NCBI GenBank assembly: GCA_015767355.1
Contig: JADWMH010000042.1
Location: 4,962-12,044, forward strand
Direction of reading: 5' to 3'
Length of the DNA stretch: 7,083 nt
Source: Gammaproteobacteria bacterium
GTDB lineage: Bacteria; Pseudomonadota; Gammaproteobacteria; Chromatiales; Chromatiaceae
Under the pieces are notes generated by a model. The model had not been told where the DNA came from. It saw only the letters and a program-made list of their open reading frames with translations, and did not search any database. Shown here piece after piece: positions 6,318 through 7,083 of the stretch (position 1 is its first letter; every line of letters starts with the position of its first letter). A program made the translations under genes and the position numbers.

Positions 6318-6530
6318 AACCACGAAAGGCACGAAAATTAGTGTTGTCTTTTTGCATACTTTATTTGACGAAAATTGTCATCTCGACGCAGGAGAGATCT
6401 TAGCACTCAATCCTGTAAGATCCCTCGTCGTTGGTACCTCACTTCCCTCAGGATGACAGGTTTTCCCAGGATGCTGCATTATTTCTTTATTATTTTCGTG
6501 CTTTTCGTGCTTTTCGTGTCTTTCGTGGTT
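6318..6530. repeat. Inverted arrays of a 9-base ACCACGAAA-type unit (array B)
   Basis: The left arm (6318-6336) is AACCACGAAA followed by GGCACGAAA. The right arm (6493-6530) is TTTTCGTGC twice, TTTTCGTGT, CTTTCGTGG and TT. The outer 10 bases, 6318-6327 and 6521-6530, are perfect inverted repeats. Period, orientation and outer AACCACG end match array A, with GAA in place of GGAA in the unit. The right end overlaps by one base the TGA stop (6532-6530) of the thioredoxin-like gene. The 156 bases between the arms include the MITE-like palindrome at 6376-6458. Together the two explain most of the 232-base gap between the thioredoxin-like and TolC-like genes. Confidence 0.85.
6376..6458. mobile_element. 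83-base palindromic MITE/REP-like element
   Basis: The element begins TGTCATC and ends GATGACA, a perfect 7-base terminal inverted repeat. Its centre is a strong stem: GAGAGATCTTA (6392-6402) pairs with TAAGATCCCTC (6416-6426) at 10 of 11 positions around a 13-base loop. Between stem and ends lie partly complementary stretches (CGACG at 6384 against CGTCG at 6426). It resembles the widespread non-coding TGTCAT(C/T)TCGA...GAAGATCT palindromes found scattered in many genomes. It has no coding capacity and no clear target-site duplication, so movement by a transposase supplied elsewhere is an inference. Confidence 0.7.
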
Positions 6531-7083
6531 CATTCTTTAAGTCTTTTCTTCTCTTGCTTCATCTGCCGCTTGTAACGCACGAACGAGGTCTCCTTGTAGC
6601 GCTCGTCGACCACATATTGACCCAGCAGCATGAACTCGTCGGCATCCGAGGTGGCGCCGGTATAGCGGGCTTTTTTGATTGGCCTGCCATCGAGGTCTAC
6701 AAACTGAAACACCGGAGTGGCGCGCACACGGAACTGCTTCAGCGCAAACTCCTTCTGCGTCGTTGCATTCCCCTGGAAGTCCGTGATTTCAAGATCGCCC
6801 TCGACATCCATCGTCAGAATCAGAAAGTGTTCCCTGAAGTACTCCTGAATATCATCGCGGTTCAGTACTTTAGCTTTCATACGCCTGCAAAAGGGACACT
6901 CCTCCATCTCGAACATGATCAGGATCGCCTTTTTTCCCTGCTCTTTTGCAGTTGCAAGCTCCTCCTGAAGATCGCCAAAAGTCTCGTCAAAGAAATGGCT
7001 CTCCGGATCTCTTAACTGCAGTGCCTGGGCGGGAAGCATCAGCGCCATCAGCAGCACGGTGAAAAAAACTAAACGGATATTCA
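6530..7083 (-). CDS. Periplasmic thioredoxin-like protein, SoxW type (first base of start codon outside window)
   Basis: A secreted thioredoxin-fold protein expected to handle disulfides in the periplasm. A GTG at 7057 would start it inside the signal peptide core. The frame stays open upstream to the window edge, reading TG then NIRLVFFTVLLMALMLPAQA, so the natural start is probably an xTG whose first base is at 7084; this gives about 184 residues and a normal signal peptide cut after AQA. In that numbering the active site is C63-P-F-C66 (FEMEECPFCRRMKAK) and the cis-proline is P124 in RVRATPVFQFVD. DVEGDLEITDFQG and the following TTQKEFALKQF are typical of SoxW-like thioredoxins. The tail is strongly basic (about 20 residues rich in Lys/Arg). 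SoxW proteins accompany sulfur oxidation in some bacteria, but no sox gene is visible here. The stop codon meets array B. Confidence 0.85.
   Translation of the reverse strand, partial: NIRLVFFTVLLMALMLPAQALQLRDPESHFFDETFGDLQEELATAKEQGKKAILIMFEMEECPFCRRMKAKVLNRDDIQEYFREHFLILTMDVEGDLEITDFQGNATTQKEFALKQFRVRATPVFQFVDLDGRPIKKARYTGATSDADEFMLLGQYVVDERYKETSFVRYKRQMKQEKKRLKE

Noticed and set aside
6298..6529. Rho-independent terminators in the thioredoxin/TolC gap
   Set aside because: Stems exist but none is followed by a clear T-run on the transcribed minus strand; structure is better explained by the repeats.
6431..7015. 194-codon plus-strand open frame with RAFRAFRVF-like stretch
   Set aside because: Shadow of the thioredoxin-like gene; its odd repeats come from array B read in another frame.
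1..7083. Known or new phage-defence or toxin-antitoxin system
   Set aside because: All eight genes fit envelope, enzyme or regulator families; none shows defence domains or toxin-antitoxin size and order.

Overview
The window reads as chromosomal DNA of a gammaproteobacterium. The PepN aminopeptidase, the YhbQ-type GIY-YIG protein, the Dnr-like Crp/Fnr regulator, the TolC/HlyD pair and the SoxW-type periplasmic thioredoxin all have that flavour, and GTAGGAGCG-type REP sequences are common in that class. A sulfur-oxidising or denitrifying lifestyle would fit the SoxW-like thioredoxin, the short CbiX chelatase and the Dnr-like regulator, but this is inference from family names only. No phage, IS transposase, CRISPR, tRNA or rRNA is visible.

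All eight genes lie on the minus strand, so transcription runs from high to low coordinates. In that order they are: a secreted thioredoxin-like protein (6530-7083, whose start codon most likely begins one base outside the window); a short TolC-family outer-membrane factor (5317-6297); a short HlyD/RND-type periplasmic adaptor (4440-5234); acylphosphatase (4177-4443); aminopeptidase N (1486-4122); a short CbiX/SirB-like chelatase (1118-1489); a GIY-YIG domain protein (846-1121); and a Dnr-like Crp/Fnr regulator (1-688, cut at its C-terminus by the window edge). Three junctions are 4-base ATGA overlaps (adaptor/acylphosphatase, pepN/cbiX, cbiX/GIY-YIG). These suggest two tightly coupled blocks, probably within one longer transcription unit. 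The regulator sits behind a 157-base gap with its own candidate promoter.

Functionally this is a mixed operon: an envelope pair (TolC + adaptor) with no inner-membrane transporter in view, followed by housekeeping enzymes. The most distinctive feature is the non-coding DNA. Each of the four intergenic gaps carries a repeat: a pair of inverted arrays of a 9-base ACCACGGAA-type unit (760-847), a telomere-like heptamer array directly before pepN (4130-4167), an inverted REP pair that also codes for the end of the TolC-like protein (5285-5353), and a second 9-base inverted array (6318-6530) with an 83-base palindromic MITE-like element between its arms (6376-6458). There is no gene-free stretch longer than 300 bases. 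I see no new enzymatic or defence system; the repeat architecture is the part most worth following up.
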